Shown: positions 37,138 through 50,352, counted from the stretch's first letter. The stretch: 64,000 nucleotides of DNA from Acinetobacter sp. A2 (GCF_012371325.1 NZ_JAAZQX010000014.1:1-64000), one strand, 5' to 3'. Translations and numbers: made by a program. Notes: generated from the sequence alone by a model not told the origin.

Positions 37138-37772
37138 TGGCAAAGATTAACTTACTCCCTTGGCGCGATGAGCTAAGAGAAAAACGTAAAAAAGAATTTA
37201 TTGTATTTTGTGTTGCAGCAGCTGCTGTAGGGGTGTTGGCTGTCGCATTGGCGTGGTTTTTCTACAATGCAAAATTGGCAGATCAAGAACAAGCCAATCA
37301 ATTGGTTATCAGTACCAACCAAAACCTAGATGTACAACTAAAATCTTTGGAAGGCTTACAAGAACAGCGTAATGCAATTGTAGAGCGTATGAAGCTGATT
37401 CAGGGCTTACAAAGCCAACGTCCAATTGCGGTACGTTTGGTGGATGAGCTCGTGCGTGTGACACCAAGCAATATGTATTTGACCAAAGTGACGCGTACTG
37501 GCAATAAATTTACCTTTGAAGGCAAGGCAGAAAGTCCAAATACGGTTGCAGAATTTTTACGTAATTTGGAAGCATCGCCGTGGTATCGCAATGCATTTAT
37601 GAATTCATTCTTAGCCAAAGAAGAAAATAAAGATAAAGCACCAAGTTCTGTAGTTCCTCGTGTTGAGGAAAGTTATGGCACATTTGTGGTGACTTCTGAT
37701 TTAGAAGAAATCGCAATTCCAGTGACCGCTACAGATCCTAATTCAACATCAGCAGCGGGGGCAGCACAATGA
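37137..37772 (+). CDS. pilN: Type IV pilus assembly protein PilN
   Basis: 211-aa bitopic inner-membrane protein. The N-terminal INLLPWRDELR is the PilM-binding motif; one transmembrane helix (about 22-44), coiled coil, then a periplasmic ferredoxin-like domain that pairs with PilO. Start overlaps the pilM stop (TAATG). Confidence 0.95.
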   Translation: MAKINLLPWRDELREKRKKEFIVFCVAAAAVGVLAVALAWFFYNAKLADQEQANQLVISTNQNLDVQLKSLEGLQEQRNAIVERMKLIQGLQSQRPIAVRLVDELVRVTPSNMYLTKVTRTGNKFTFEGKAESPNTVAEFLRNLEASPWYRNAFMNSFLAKEENKDKAPSSVVPRVEESYGTFVVTSDLEEIAIPVTATDPNSTSAAGAAQ

Positions 37773-38479
37773 GTCTCGATGAATTTGATGAAGTAAATCA
37801 GGAAGCTGCTGTTGCTCCGAAAAAGAAAATGACCGTTGAGAAGTTTTTTCAGCAGTTTAATACCCTTGATCCAAATAACTATGGTGGTTGGCCACTTTCG
37901 GTCAAAATTACCTGCTGGATTTTCATTATTTTCTTAATTGCGGCACTAGGCTATTTTGTCGTAATTAAGCCGAAGTTAGATGCCATTGCTGCAGCGCATG
38001 CACAAGAACAGAATTTATTAAACGAGTTCCGTGAAAAAGATTCTAAATTGCGTAATTTGCAGCAATATCAAGCGCAATTACAAGAAATGGAAGCTAACTT
38101 TAACCAGCAGCTTGAGCAATTACCGAAAGAAACTGAAATTCCAGGCTTAGTTGAAGACATCAACGTAACAGGTGTTAATTCAGGCTTGAAGTTTAAAAAC
38201 ATTCGCTTAGAGAATGAAATTAAACAAGAGTTCTTTATTGAGCAGCCAATTTCGATTGAAGCAACAGGTGACTATCACGCTTTTGGTTCATTTGTAAGTG
38301 GTACTGCAGCATTGCCGCGTATTGTGACCATGCATGATTTTGAAATTGTGGCGACTGAAAATAAAGACAAGAAAACAGATATTCCACAAGTGACATATAA
38401 AGCGCAAGCGAAGACATATCGTTATGTGGGTAGTGCAGATACACAAACTGCGGCTAACACTGCTGGAGGGGCACAGTAA
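37769..38479 (+). CDS. pilO: Type IV pilus assembly protein PilO
   Basis: 236-aa bitopic inner-membrane partner of PilN. Cytoplasmic N-terminus, transmembrane helix (about 47-68), periplasmic coiled coil (residues about 75-115) and an alpha/beta domain. Start overlaps the pilN stop by four bases (ATGA). Confidence 0.95.
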   Translation: MSLDEFDEVNQEAAVAPKKKMTVEKFFQQFNTLDPNNYGGWPLSVKITCWIFIIFLIAALGYFVVIKPKLDAIAAAHAQEQNLLNEFREKDSKLRNLQQYQAQLQEMEANFNQQLEQLPKETEIPGLVEDINVTGVNSGLKFKNIRLENEIKQEFFIEQPISIEATGDYHAFGSFVSGTAALPRIVTMHDFEIVATENKDKKTDIPQVTYKAQAKTYRYVGSADTQTAANTAGGAQ

Positions 38480-39003
38480 TGAAAATTGAAAAGCTTTCGT
38501 TGGCTCTACTGGCAACTGTGTTAATGGTAGGCTGTGATTCTCGAATTGATGCAGTCAATGCACAAATGGCTGAAATCCGTAATCAGCCACCATTGCCGAT
38601 TGAACCTGCCCCCGTGTTTGAGCCTGCGCCAACATTCAACTATGCAGCGCATCAGCTGAAAAGCCCATTTATGCCAAGTTCTTTGGCTGCTGAACTTAAA
38701 ATTATGGCAGGGAAGCGTGTTTATCCGAACCTTGCTCGCCAGTTACAACCACTGGAAAACTACGCACTTGAATCACTGACCATGAAAGGTAGTATGCGTC
38801 AAAATGGTCAAATTTTGGCATTGATTCAAACACCAGATGGTGAGATTGAGCGTATCCAGCGTGGCAGTTATATGGGGGTAAATCATGGTCGTGTGGTGAA
38901 CATTACACCAACGCAAATTGATTTAATCGAGATTATTCCAGATGGTCGTGAAGGTTATGTAGAACGTCCAAGAAGTTTGGTTTTAATTGGGCCTGCGCCA
39001 TAA
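38479..39003 (+). CDS. pilP: Type IV pilus lipoprotein PilP
   Basis: 174-aa inner-membrane lipoprotein: lipobox VGC with Cys19, a Pro-rich disordered linker, then a beta-domain (LKSPFMP, LTMKGSM) that contacts PilN/PilO and the N-domains of PilQ. Start overlaps the pilO stop (TAATG). Confidence 0.95.
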   Translation: MKIEKLSLALLATVLMVGCDSRIDAVNAQMAEIRNQPPLPIEPAPVFEPAPTFNYAAHQLKSPFMPSSLAAELKIMAGKRVYPNLARQLQPLENYALESLTMKGSMRQNGQILALIQTPDGEIERIQRGSYMGVNHGRVVNITPTQIDLIEIIPDGREGYVERPRSLVLIGPAP

Positions 39004-39018
39004 ATTAAAGGAATAAAA

Positions 39019-41202
39019 ATGAATAACAGTGTGAAAGATTTTATTTTTGGGGATGGTAATACAATGAACAATTTGTTCCGTCAGTTTTCAATGGGTGCAG
39101 TCGCAATGGCGGTGATGCAAGTGGCCAATGCCCAAGTGAGCATTACCAATATTGTACCAATGCAAATTCCAGGACAAGGCACGGAAATTCGTGTCATGTT
39201 CAATGGCTTACCACCACAGCCAGCGGCATATCAGTTGGAACAACCTGCGCGTTTGATTCTAGACTTTGATAAAGCACAACAAACGCTGAAACAAAACAGT
39301 ATTGCAGTGGCGACCAAAGAAGCGAGTTCTGTAGAGGTCAGCTCAGATGCGCAGCGTTCACGTTTAACTGTGAACTTGGCTGATGCAGGTGCGTTTACGA
39401 CACGTGTTGAAGGCAATACCTTTATTTTAAAGATCAACTCAACTACAGCCACACCTGTTGCAGCAGTGACTGCACAACGTAGCGCACAAGGAATTTCCAA
39501 TATTGGTTTCCAACGTGGTGGCGAAGGTGAAGGTCAGGTGGTAATTGACCTATTGGGTAGCAACACCCCTGTAGATGTACAGCAACAAGGCAGCAAAATT
39601 GTCGTACGTACTTTGGGCAATAAAGTCCCTGCGCATTTGGCTCGTCGCCTGAATGTGAATGACTTTGCAACCCCAGTATCAACCATTGATGCGCATAATG
39701 ATGGTAGCAATGGCGTGATCACCATTCAGGCTGCAGGTAGCTATGAATATATGGCCTATCAGGCAGAAGACAAGCTCACCATCAGCTTAAAACGCCCAGT
39801 TGATAAAAACCCGTTTAAGCCACGTGCAGCACAAAGCTACACAGGTAAAAAGATTTCATTGGACTTCCAAGATATCGAAGTGCGTCGTGTATTACAGCTG
39901 TTGGCAGACTTTACAGGCATCAATATGGTGGCTGCAGATACAGTACAAGGTAATATCACCTTACGTTTAAAAGATGTGCCTTGGGATCAAGCCTTAGACA
40001 TTATTCTGAAAACCAAAAATTTAGACAAGCGCCGTAATGGTAATGTGATCTGGATTGCGCCAGTTTCTGAGTTGATTAAGGCGGAAGAAGAAGAAGCCAA
40101 AGCGATTGCACAAAGTGTTAAATTGGCACCACTGCAAACTGAATATATTCAGTTGAACTATGCTAAAGCCGCAGATATTGAGAAGCTTATTACTGAAGGT
40201 AAAAATGCATCACGTAGTGGTAGTTCAAATACAGGTTCTGGAGCTGACCCATTAGGTGATAGCGTGGGGAGCTTGCTCAGCCCTCGCGGTACAGTGTCTG
40301 TAGATCCACGTACCAATACCTTAATTATTAATGATACTTCAGCAAAAATTGATCAGATTCGTCAGATGATTGATTTGCTTGATGTGTCTGTGAAACAAGT
40401 GATGATTGAAGCACGTATCGTACGTGCAACCACAGATTTCACCAAAGAGATGGGTGTGAAGTGGGGTATCTTGTCACAAGGGATCACCAACAATAATCAC
40501 TTGTTGGTGGGTGGTAGTGATACCACTTTGTGGAACTTGCGTGAGCCAGCAGAGAATAGCGAGTTAGGCGGCTATACTTATGATATTGAGCGTCCGCAAA
40601 ACCTCAATGTCGATTTAGGTGTGACCAGTCCAGGTGCCAGCCGTATTGCGTTTGGTTTAATCAGTTTATCTGACTTTATGTTGGATTTGGAATTGTCTGC
40701 ATTACAAGCCGATGGCTATGGTGAAGTGATTTCAACACCAAAAGTACTGACTGCAGATAAGCAAAATGCCAAAGTTGCATCGGGTACTCAAATTCCATAC
40801 CAATCTTCTGAAGGTGGCGGTGTTAATGCTGTCTCGACCACAGAATTTATTGATGCGACTTTAAGTTTGGATGTGACGCCAAGTATAACGCCAGATGGCA
40901 AGGTGCAAATGCAATTGGATATCACCAGTGACTCACCAGGTGCGCCTACACCAACCGGTCAGCTCACGATTAACAAGAATGCAGTCAATACCAATGTCTT
41001 GGTAGATAATGGTGAAACTGTGGTCTTGGGTGGTATTTTTGAGCAGCAAACTGCCAACTCACAAACCAAGGTTCCGTTCTTGGGCGATATCCCTTATATC
41101 GGACGTTTATTCCGTAAAGATATCAAGTCAGATAACAAACGTGAGTTGCTGATTTTTGTTACACCACGAATTGTTAATGACAGTGTTTCAAGAAATCATT
41201 AA
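39019..41202 (+). CDS. pilQ: Type IV pilus secretin PilQ
   Basis: 727-aa outer-membrane secretin. Signal sequence ending near ANA-QVS, two AMIN domains (peptidoglycan binding, within about 45-270), STN-like N0 domain starting ISLDFQDIEVRRVL, N1 domain, then the secretin core with VEVISTPK-like GEVISTPKVLT, GTQIPYQS and the end VPFLGDIPYIGRLFR. AAGGA precedes the ATG at 39019; a second ATG 15 codons in would give a shorter signal peptide. Confidence 0.96.
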   Translation: MNNSVKDFIFGDGNTMNNLFRQFSMGAVAMAVMQVANAQVSITNIVPMQIPGQGTEIRVMFNGLPPQPAAYQLEQPARLILDFDKAQQTLKQNSIAVATKEASSVEVSSDAQRSRLTVNLADAGAFTTRVEGNTFILKINSTTATPVAAVTAQRSAQGISNIGFQRGGEGEGQVVIDLLGSNTPVDVQQQGSKIVVRTLGNKVPAHLARRLNVNDFATPVSTIDAHNDGSNGVITIQAAGSYEYMAYQAEDKLTISLKRPVDKNPFKPRAAQSYTGKKISLDFQDIEVRRVLQLLADFTGINMVAADTVQGNITLRLKDVPWDQALDIILKTKNLDKRRNGNVIWIAPVSELIKAEEEEAKAIAQSVKLAPLQTEYIQLNYAKAADIEKLITEGKNASRSGSSNTGSGADPLGDSVGSLLSPRGTVSVDPRTNTLIINDTSAKIDQIRQMIDLLDVSVKQVMIEARIVRATTDFTKEMGVKWGILSQGITNNNHLLVGGSDTTLWNLREPAENSELGGYTYDIERPQNLNVDLGVTSPGASRIAFGLISLSDFMLDLELSALQADGYGEVISTPKVLTADKQNAKVASGTQIPYQSSEGGGVNAVSTTEFIDATLSLDVTPSITPDGKVQMQLDITSDSPGAPTPTGQLTINKNAVNTNVLVDNGETVVLGGIFEQQTANSQTKVPFLGDIPYIGRLFRKDIKSDNKRELLIFVTPRIVNDSVSRNH

Positions 41203-41239
41203 TATATTTTCAATTTAAACAAAATTTATAGGTGACTCC

Positions 41240-41782
41240 TTGCTAAGCAAAGAGTTTGAAACCCTACCAAATATCTATTTGGTAGGGCCGATGGGGGCAG
41301 GCAAAACCACTGTAGGACGACATTTAGCAGAATTGTTAGGGCGTGAATTTCTAGACAGTGATCATGAAATTGAGCGTAAAACAGGTGCAACGATTCCCTG
41401 GATCTTTGAAAAAGAAGGGGAATCAGGGTTTCGTAGTCGTGAAACAGCGGTCATTGATGAGTTGACTACGCGACATAAACTTGTGCTGGCCACAGGTGGT
41501 GGTGCAGTAACTCAAGCCCCTAATCGTGAATTTTTAAAACAACGCGGTATTGTTGTTTATCTGTATACTCCTGTCGAAATTCAACTCCAGCGAACCTATC
41601 GCGACAAAAACCGTCCTTTACTTCAAGTCGAAAATCCCGAACAGCGACTACGTGATTTGCTTGCAATACGTGATCCGTTGTATCGTGAGGTAGCACATTA
41701 TATTATTGAAACCAATCAGGGTGCTGCGCGAGATTTGGCGCAAAAAATCTTAAATACGATTGTTTCAGAGCAAATATCTTAG
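41240..41782 (+). CDS. aroK: Shikimate kinase AroK
   Basis: 180-aa P-loop kinase for the fifth step of the shikimate pathway. Walker A GPMGAGKTT, DSDHEIERKTG substrate site, RSRET and TGGGAV. TTG start at 41240, supported by AGGTGA 5 nt upstream and by the conserved sequence beginning almost at once; no ATG is available. pilQ-aroK-aroB linkage is conserved in gammaproteobacteria. Confidence 0.95.
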   Translation: MLSKEFETLPNIYLVGPMGAGKTTVGRHLAELLGREFLDSDHEIERKTGATIPWIFEKEGESGFRSRETAVIDELTTRHKLVLATGGGAVTQAPNREFLKQRGIVVYLYTPVEIQLQRTYRDKNRPLLQVENPEQRLRDLLAIRDPLYREVAHYIIETNQGAARDLAQKILNTIVSEQIS

Positions 41783-41801
41783 GTAGAAAGCGACTCTTTT
41801 C

Positions 41802-42881
41802 ATGCAAACTTTACATGTTGAACTCGGCGATCGCCGTTATCCCATTTTCATAGGTAGTGACCTTCAACCCAAAGACTTATTGGCTCCTTATATTAAGGGG
41901 CAGCAAGTGATGATTGTCACCAACACCACAGTTGCACCCTTGTATTTGAGTCATTATGTGACTGCCGTTGAAGCACTTGGAAAGAAAGTGGCAACATGTA
42001 TTTTGCCTGATGGGGAAAAATACAAAGATATTCAGCATTTGACCCTTATTTTTGATGCGCTGTTGGAAGCAGGCTTTAACCGTGATTGCACCGTGTTGGC
42101 TTTAGGCGGTGGTGTGATTGGTGATATGGCAGGTTTTGCATCGGCAAGTTTCCAGCGTGGGGTGTATTTTATTCAAGTACCAACCACCTTATTATCGCAG
42201 GTCGATTCTAGTGTCGGTGGTAAAACAGGGATTAATCACCCGCTAGGCAAAAATATGATTGGTGCATTTCAGCAGCCACAAGTGGTGTTGGCAGATATGT
42301 CTCAGCTGAATACCTTGCCAGAGCGTGAACTGTCTGCAGGTTTGGCTGAGGTCATCAAATATGCACTGTTGGGTGATCTTGAGTTTTTAACATGGTTGGA
42401 AACGCACATGGAGGCTCTGGTGGCGCGTGATCCTGTGTTGTTGGCAGAAGCGGTTTATCGCTCATGTGCGCATAAGGCTCGAATTGTCGCCAATGATGAA
42501 AAAGAACAGGGCGAACGTGCTTTACTGAATTTAGGTCATACCTTTGGGCATGCCATTGAGTCATATTTAGGCTATGGTGAATGGTTGCATGGTGAAGCTG
42601 TGGCAACTGGGATGGTGATGGCAGCAGATTTATCACAGCGAATGGGCTGGATTTCTGCAGCAGATGTGCAGCGTACAAAAAATATCATTGCACGAGCCAA
42701 TTTACCGATAGTATGTCCGCAGATTCCACTGGACCAGTTTTTGGCTTATATGGCACACGATAAAAAAGTGCTGAATGGTCAATTACGTTTGGTCTTGATG
42801 AAGCAATTGGGTCAAGCCATCATCACCAAAGAGTTTGATCTAGAATTGATGAAACAGGCAATTTTAGCTAACCAAGTATAA
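41802..42881 (+). CDS. aroB: 3-dehydroquinate synthase AroB
   Basis: 359-aa NAD- and metal-dependent enzyme converting DAHP to 3-dehydroquinate. [11 protein letters not shown] and [19 protein letters not shown] bind NAD and substrate; the metal ligands include Glu in GLAEVIKY and the His of [12 protein letters not shown] and HGEAVA. 20 nt after aroK. Confidence 0.97.
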   Translation: MQTLHVELGDRRYPIFIGSDLQPKDLLAPYIKGQQVMIVTNTTVAPLYLSHYVTAVEALGKKVATCILPDGEKYKDIQHLTLIFDALLEAGFNRDCTVLALGGGVIGDMAGFASASFQRGVYFIQVPTTLLSQVDSSVGGKTGINHPLGKNMIGAFQQPQVVLADMSQLNTLPERELSAGLAEVIKYALLGDLEFLTWLETHMEALVARDPVLLAEAVYRSCAHKARIVANDEKEQGERALLNLGHTFGHAIESYLGYGEWLHGEAVATGMVMAADLSQRMGWISAADVQRTKNIIARANLPIVCPQIPLDQFLAYMAHDKKVLNGQLRLVLMKQLGQAIITKEFDLELMKQAILANQV

Positions 42882-42891
42882 AAGGCAGCTT

Positions 42892-43746
42892 ATGACAGCA
42901 CTGCGTACACACTGGCAAAAAATTCAACAGTCGATTTGGTTGCTGGGCGCAGTGCTGTGTTTATTGGCAGCCCTTATTTTCTGGGCAGTGACTGACCGTG
43001 AAGAACTGGTTGAAATTGAAAAACAGCCTGAGTCTGAAATTGAATTACAAATTCAGCCTGAAAAAGTGGCAGCAACAACTTACTTAGGTGGGTTGCTTGA
43101 AGAAGTTCGTCCATTGGAATTGACTACACGCTTAACAGCATCAGGTGTGCATGAAGCTGAATTTCGCGGCACAAAATTCATTCAGGAACAAAAGAATAAC
43201 AGTAGCATTGAGCTGTTTCGAGTCAGTGACGAAAATGTCATTAAAAGCTTTATCAAAAAACAGTCTGAACGCAGTAAATTATTTTATATTCGTTTAAGTG
43301 GCGAGGGGCAGGCAGAACAATATGTGATGCTGTATGGCAACTATAAAAATAAACGTGAAGCCACTCAAGACCTTGCGAATTTACCTTTCCAGTTTCCTGA
43401 AACCATTCAGCCTGTTGTTGTGCAATGGGAAGATTATATTCCTTATGTGAATGACTTAGGGGCAGATGAGATGGGGCTAAATACCAAATTACATGCGGTA
43501 AATTTACGGCCTGCTGCTGTGCCAAAAATAGATGAAAGTGTCTTAACACGTCCGCGAGCGACACCAAATACAGCACCAAGTACCCAGCCTACTTCTCCGC
43601 AAAATAGCACCACCAGTACCACAATTACACGCCGTGATCAGGCAGGTAATGTAGTGGATGTGCAGCAATCTCAAAGTGGTACTGTCCCTGCTCAGGTTCA
43701 GCCTGATGCACCAGAATCTGAAGAAGTCCACGACCCTTTTAATTAA
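42892..43746 (+). CDS. DamX/SPOR-like membrane protein
   Basis: 284 aa. Short cytoplasmic N-terminus, one transmembrane helix (about 14-34), acidic stretch, then a ~75-residue domain (about 110-185) whose FYIRLSG...YVMLYGNYKNKREA pattern resembles a SPOR peptidoglycan-binding domain, and a Thr/Ser/Pro-rich tail. DamX occupies the same place after aroB in enterics and acts at the septum. Here the SPOR-like domain is central rather than C-terminal, so the match is tentative. Confidence 0.7.
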   Translation: MTALRTHWQKIQQSIWLLGAVLCLLAALIFWAVTDREELVEIEKQPESEIELQIQPEKVAATTYLGGLLEEVRPLELTTRLTASGVHEAEFRGTKFIQEQKNNSSIELFRVSDENVIKSFIKKQSERSKLFYIRLSGEGQAEQYVMLYGNYKNKREATQDLANLPFQFPETIQPVVVQWEDYIPYVNDLGADEMGLNTKLHAVNLRPAAVPKIDESVLTRPRATPNTAPSTQPTSPQNSTTSTTITRRDQAGNVVDVQQSQSGTVPAQVQPDAPESEEVHDPFN

Positions 43747-44331
43747 TAATTTAAATTCTTCTCAGCTTTTTGCTGCAATATAGTAATTAAGCGACTACTT
43801 AAGCTTCAGTTTTACTCGTCTTTTTTATTTATTTTCAAGTTGAGCTATTTTGGCTCCATTGCACCAATTTGATCTAAAAAATTGATCATCCTGAATTAAA
43901 AATACGTTCTAAAATGGCGCAGCATGGTGTATAAAAATAATGAAGTGCACAAAAATAGTGCGAATTTATAGCAAAAATGTGAACTAACGACGATTTTTCT
44001 TGAATGATGCTGATGTTTAGCGCGTGTATAACTAAAAATTAAAGTTGGCATTGTTTTTGCTTTTATTGGTGCGTGAATTGAGTTGTTGTCCCTATTTTGG
44101 CGCAAAAAAGATTCAATGATTGTGCGAAACTGTCAAATTTGCCTGCTACATTAAAGTGTAAAAGTTGTGTAAATGATGAATGACACGTTTGAGGTTTAAG
44201 CCAAATCAGACTTAAACAAATGCGTGAAACTTCATTTACACAAGATTGATGTTTAGAGAAGTAAATTGAGTTAAATCGCAAAACTAGATTGTTTAATTGG
44301 CCCAATTGGGCAAGTAAAAGAAGGGTACGCT
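43747..44331. other. Long AT-rich leader region of gltB
   Basis: 585 nt without a supportable gene. It holds the large imperfect hairpin described separately at 44166-44242 and presumably the gltBD promoter. The rest is AT-rich with no clear terminator for the preceding operon. Confidence 0.5.
44166..44242 (+). promoter_or_regulatory. 77-nt imperfect hairpin upstream of gltB
   Basis: Nested inverted repeats: outer 11 bp (44166-44176 with 44232-44242), a 4-bp CACG/CGTG middle stem (44084+100: 44184-44187 with 44223-44226), and an inner 7 bp GTTTAAG/CTTAAAC (44194-44200 with 44211-44217). 90 nt before the gltB ATG. Could be a regulator site or an RNA element. Confidence 0.55.
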
Positions 44332-47300
44332 ATGCACATGCCATCGCCTAATACTGTAGCTCCCGCTCAAGGTTTATACCAACCGGATGAGTTTAAAGAT
44401 AACTGTGGTTTCGGTTTAATTGCCCATATGCAGGGTGATGCAAGCCATGATCTCGTCAAAACGGCTATTCATAGTTTAAGTTGTATGACCCACCGTGGCG
44501 GGATTGCCGCAGATGGTAAAACAGGGGATGGCTGTGGTTTGCTGTTGGCAATGCCAAAGCAATTTTTCCGTGAAGAGGCAAAACGCTTAAGTGACATTAC
44601 CCTAAGCGAAATCTTTGCAGTAGGTACAGTGTTTTTAAACCTAGACCCTGCCTTGGCGACTCACGCTAAAAATATTCTGACTAAAGAAATTGAAGCTGAA
44701 GGCTGTAAAGTTTTGGCTTGGCGTGTGGTGCCAACCAATAATGAGGCATTGGGCGAAATTGCGATGCAATCTTTGCCTGCCTTTGAGCAAATTATTGTCA
44801 ACTGCCCAATTGGCGTGACAGAAGTTGAGTTTAACCGCAAGTTATTCTTGGCACGTCGTCGTGCAGAGCAGCAATTAACTGCTGATCCGTATTTTTACGT
44901 GACCACCTTGTGTTCAACTGTGATCAGTTATAAAGGTTTGATGATGCCTGCTGCGATTGCAGACTTCTATACGGACCTTGCCGATGAGCGTTTGGCATCA
45001 CATATTGTGGTATTCCACCAGCGTTTTTCGACCAACACCTTACCACGTTGGCCATTGGCGCAACCGTTCCGTTATTTGGCACACAATGGTGAAATCAACA
45101 CCATTACCGCAAACCGTAACTGGGCGATGGCACGTACGCCAAAATTTGAAAACCCACTTTTACCAGGTTTAACTGAGCTGAAACCTATTGTGAACCGTAC
45201 AGGTTCTGACTCTTCTAGCTTAGACAACATGCTGGAAATTCTGGTGGGTGGGGGAATGGATTTATTCCGTGCCTTGCGTATGCTGGTTCCGCCTGCATGG
45301 CAGAACGTAGAAACCATTGATGCCGATTTACGTGCTTTCTATGAGTTCAACTCTAAGCACATGGAAGCGTGGGATGGCCCTGCAGGTTTAGTCATTCAGG
45401 ATGGTCGTCATGCAATCTGTATGCTGGACCGTAATGGCTTACGTCCTGCACGTTGGGTGATTACCAAAAACGGCTACATCACCTTGGCCTCTGAAATTGG
45501 GGTGTGGGGTTATGAGCCTGAAGATGTGATTTCTAAAGGACGTGTTGGTCCAGGTCAAATTTTGGTAGTCGATACCTTTACTGGCAAAGTGCTAGATACG
45601 CAGGATGTGAATAACCATCTGAAAAGAATGCGTCCTTATCGTGAATGGTTACGTGAAAATTCAATCCGTTTACAAGGTAGCCCAGAGCTTGAAGAATATT
45701 TATGTGATCACGGTTTAAAAGGCGATGCCTTAAAAGCTGCACAAAAAATGTTTATGGTGACCTTTGAAGAACGTGACCAGTTATTGCGTCCAATTGCAGA
45801 AAGTGGTCAGGAAGCTGTGGGTTCAATGGGGGATGACACCCCAATGGCGGTATTGTCGCGTCAGGTACGCCATGTGTCGGATTATTTCCGTCAGCAGTTC
45901 GCACAGGTAACCAATCCACCGATTGACCCATTGCGTGAATCTATCGTGATGTCTTTGGAAACCTGTTTAGGCCGTGAACAAAACGTATTTGAGCAAGGCC
46001 CAGAACATGCAGACCGCTTGATTATTTCAAGCCCTGTACTGACCAATTCCAAAATGCATCAGATTCGCACTTTAGGGCGTAAAGGCTATGAAATTGCCGA
46101 CATCGATCTGAACTATGCAGAAAGTGAAGGTTTGCAAGCTGCTATTCAGCGTATTTGTGAAGCAGCTGCGCAAGCAGTGCGTGATGGAAAAACTTTATTG
46201 GTGCTTACCGATAAAAAAATCCGTGAAGGCTATTTACCTGCCAATGCCGTCATGGCCACAGGTGCAGTACATCACTACTTAATTCAAGTCGGTTTACGTA
46301 CCGATGCCAACATTATTGTCGAAACGGGCTTTGCTCGTGACCCACATCAATTTGCAGTATTGCTCGGTTTTGGTGCAACAGCGGTATATCCATATTTGGC
46401 TTATGATGTGATCAATGACTTGATTGCCAAAGGTGAGTTATTGGGCGACCCAGTCTATGCACAAAGCAATTTCCGCAAAGGGATTGAAAAAGGCTTGCTC
46501 AAAGTCTTATCAAAAATGGGTATTTCAACTGTAGCTTCTTACCGCGGTGGACAATTATTTGAAGCGGTTGGTTTGTCTGCTGAAGTGGTGAATACCTGCT
46601 TTATTGGTGTACCGAGCCGTATTCAGGGCGCTACTTTTGCCGACCTTGAAAATGATCAGAAAAAACTGGCAGATACTGCGTGGAAATCACGTAAGCCAAT
46701 TGATCAGGGTGGTTTGCTGAAATTTGTCTTTGGCAAGGAATACCATGCTTTTAACCCAGATGTGATCAATGCGTTACATAAAGCGGTACGTTCAGGCAAT
46801 TATGCAGATTTTAAAGAATATGCAGAAATCGTGAACAATCGCCCTATTGCGACTATTCGTGATCTATTTAAATTGAAAACAGACAATTCAATTGCCTTAG
46901 ATCAAGTTGAATCGGTTGAGCAAATCCTGCCACGTTTTGACTCTGCGGGGATGTCTTTAGGTGCTTTGTCGCCAGAAGCGCATGAAGCTATTGCTATTGC
47001 CATGAACACCATTGGTGGACGTTCAAACTCAGGTGAGGGTGGTGAAGACCCAGCGCGTTACGGCACAATTCGTAACTCGAAAATTAAACAGATTGCTTCA
47101 GGGCGTTTTGGGGTAACCCCTGCTTACTTAACCTCTGCAGAAGTATTGCAGATTAAAGTAGCGCAGGGTGCAAAACCGGGTGAAGGTGGTCAGTTACCAG
47201 GCGGTAAAGTGAATGGCTTGATTGCACGTTTGCGTTACTCTGTACCGGGTGTGACTTTAATTTCTCCACCACCACACCACGATATTTATTCGATTGAAGA

Positions 47301-48813
47301 CTTGTCACAATTGATTTTTGATTTAAAACAAGTCAATCCACAAGCCATGGTGTCAGTAAAACTGGTATCTGAACCGGGTGTAGGTACGATTGCCGCAGGT
47401 GTCGCTAAAGCCTATGCCGATTTCATTACCATCTCAGGTTATGATGGTGGTACAGCAGCATCGCCGTTGTCATCTATTCACCATGCAGGTTCGCCATGGG
47501 AATTAGGTTTAAGCGAGGCGCATCAGGCTCTACGTGTGAATGATTTGCGTGGCAAAGTTCGTGTACAAACCGATGGCGGTTTAAAAACTGGCCTAGATGT
47601 GGTTAAAGCTGCAATTTTAGGTGCAGAAAGCTTCGGTTTTGGTTCAACACCAATGATTGCTTTAGGCTGTAAATATTTGCGTATTTGCCACTTAAACAAC
47701 TGTGCTACTGGTGTAGCAACGCAGCAAGATCACTTGCGTCAGGAACACTATATTGGTGAACCACAAATGCTGATCAACTTCTTCACTTTCATTGCAGAAG
47801 AAACCCGTGAATGGTTAGCTGCACTGGGTGTTGCGAGCTTGAAAGACTTGATTGGTCGTACCGACTTGCTAGAAATTTTACCGGGTGAAACCGAAAAACA
47901 TGCGCACTTGGATTTAAGTGCCTTGTTGGAATCGCACCCTGCGGCAGAAGGCAAAGCACAATATTGTCAGGTTGAAGGCAATGCACCGTTTGACAAAGGC
48001 GTTTTGGCTGAAAAAATGATTGCAGAAATGTTGCCTGCAATTGAAGCAGGTACAGGGGGCGATTATTACTTTAATGTGAGCAACTGTGACCGTTCAATTG
48101 GTGCGCGTATTTCAGGTGAAATTGCGCGTCGTTATGGTAACTTGAGCATGGAACACCATCCTGTCAAATTGAACCTTACGGGTACTGCGGGACAATCTTT
48201 AGGTGTTTGGAATGCAGGTGGTTTGCATATCAAACTTGAAGGCGATGCCAATGACTATGTGGGTAAAGGCATGGCGGGGGGACGAATTTCCATCTTCCCA
48301 CCAAAAGGTTCGCCTTTCCAAACTCAAAACACAGCGATAATTGGTAATACCTGTCTCTATGGTGCAACCGGTGGTAAATTATTTGCTGCAGGTACGGCAG
48401 GTGAGCGTTTTGCGGTTCGCAACTCGGGCGCGTTTGCAGTCATTGAAGGCGCAGGCGACCATTGCTGTGAATACATGACAGGCGGTATTGTGACTGTACT
48501 TGGCAAAGTGGGACATAACTTCGGTGCAGGTATGACCGGTGGTTTTGCTTATGTACTCGATTTAGATAATGACTTCGTTGACCATTACAACCATGAACTC
48601 ATTGAATTGAACCGTATCTCAACTGAATCGATGGAAGAACATAAAGAGTTCTTGTGCCGTATTTTAGATGAACATATTAAAGAAACAGGCAGTGCGTGGG
48701 CATACAAAATCCGCCATGAGTTTGATTTCTATAGCCGTAAATTCTGGCTGGTGAAACCAAAAGCTGCAAACTTGCAGACTTTGTTGAAAACCACCCAAGC
48801 AGATCCACAATAA
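44332..48813 (+). CDS. gltB: Glutamate synthase (NADPH) large subunit GltB
   Basis: 1493-aa ammonia-assimilation enzyme making two glutamates from glutamine and 2-oxoglutarate. Class II glutaminase domain whose nucleophile is Cys25 in DNCGFGLI, exposed after propeptide removal; central domain; FMN-binding synthase domain ([12 protein letters not shown]); a 3Fe-4S cluster Cys-x5-Cys-x4-Cys in [13 protein letters not shown]; and the C-terminal GXGXG beta-helix. Full length. Followed by gltD. Confidence 0.97.
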   Translation: MHMPSPNTVAPAQGLYQPDEFKDNCGFGLIAHMQGDASHDLVKTAIHSLSCMTHRGGIAADGKTGDGCGLLLAMPKQFFREEAKRLSDITLSEIFAVGTVFLNLDPALATHAKNILTKEIEAEGCKVLAWRVVPTNNEALGEIAMQSLPAFEQIIVNCPIGVTEVEFNRKLFLARRRAEQQLTADPYFYVTTLCSTVISYKGLMMPAAIADFYTDLADERLASHIVVFHQRFSTNTLPRWPLAQPFRYLAHNGEINTITANRNWAMARTPKFENPLLPGLTELKPIVNRTGSDSSSLDNMLEILVGGGMDLFRALRMLVPPAWQNVETIDADLRAFYEFNSKHMEAWDGPAGLVIQDGRHAICMLDRNGLRPARWVITKNGYITLASEIGVWGYEPEDVISKGRVGPGQILVVDTFTGKVLDTQDVNNHLKRMRPYREWLRENSIRLQGSPELEEYLCDHGLKGDALKAAQKMFMVTFEERDQLLRPIAESGQEAVGSMGDDTPMAVLSRQVRHVSDYFRQQFAQVTNPPIDPLRESIVMSLETCLGREQNVFEQGPEHADRLIISSPVLTNSKMHQIRTLGRKGYEIADIDLNYAESEGLQAAIQRICEAAAQAVRDGKTLLVLTDKKIREGYLPANAVMATGAVHHYLIQVGLRTDANIIVETGFARDPHQFAVLLGFGATAVYPYLAYDVINDLIAKGELLGDPVYAQSNFRKGIEKGLLKVLSKMGISTVASYRGGQLFEAVGLSAEVVNTCFIGVPSRIQGATFADLENDQKKLADTAWKSRKPIDQGGLLKFVFGKEYHAFNPDVINALHKAVRSGNYADFKEYAEIVNNRPIATIRDLFKLKTDNSIALDQVESVEQILPRFDSAGMSLGALSPEAHEAIAIAMNTIGGRSNSGEGGEDPARYGTIRNSKIKQIASGRFGVTPAYLTSAEVLQIKVAQGAKPGEGGQLPGGKVNGLIARLRYSVPGVTLISPPPHHDIYSIEDLSQLIFDLKQVNPQAMVSVKLVSEPGVGTIAAGVAKAYADFITISGYDGGTAASPLSSIHHAGSPWELGLSEAHQALRVNDLRGKVRVQTDGGLKTGLDVVKAAILGAESFGFGSTPMIALGCKYLRICHLNNCATGVATQQDHLRQEHYIGEPQMLINFFTFIAEETREWLAALGVASLKDLIGRTDLLEILPGETEKHAHLDLSALLESHPAAEGKAQYCQVEGNAPFDKGVLAEKMIAEMLPAIEAGTGGDYYFNVSNCDRSIGARISGEIARRYGNLSMEHHPVKLNLTGTAGQSLGVWNAGGLHIKLEGDANDYVGKGMAGGRISIFPPKGSPFQTQNTAIIGNTCLYGATGGKLFAAGTAGERFAVRNSGAFAVIEGAGDHCCEYMTGGIVTVLGKVGHNFGAGMTGGFAYVLDLDNDFVDHYNHELIELNRISTESMEEHKEFLCRILDEHIKETGSAWAYKIRHEFDFYSRKFWLVKPKAANLQTLLKTTQADPQ

Positions 48814-48868
48814 TCCACGACTCAGCATTCGGCAGATGTGGATAACTTTAGACTTATACCCAGCGTAA

Positions 48869-50326
<1,458 letters not shown>

Positions 50327-50352
50327 ACGAGTTTCTTTTGCTTGGATCTTGA

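Noticed and set aside
43896-44305. Short minus-strand frames in the gltB leader
   Set aside because: AT-rich intergenic frames without ribosome binding sites; the inverted repeats there explain the structure better.
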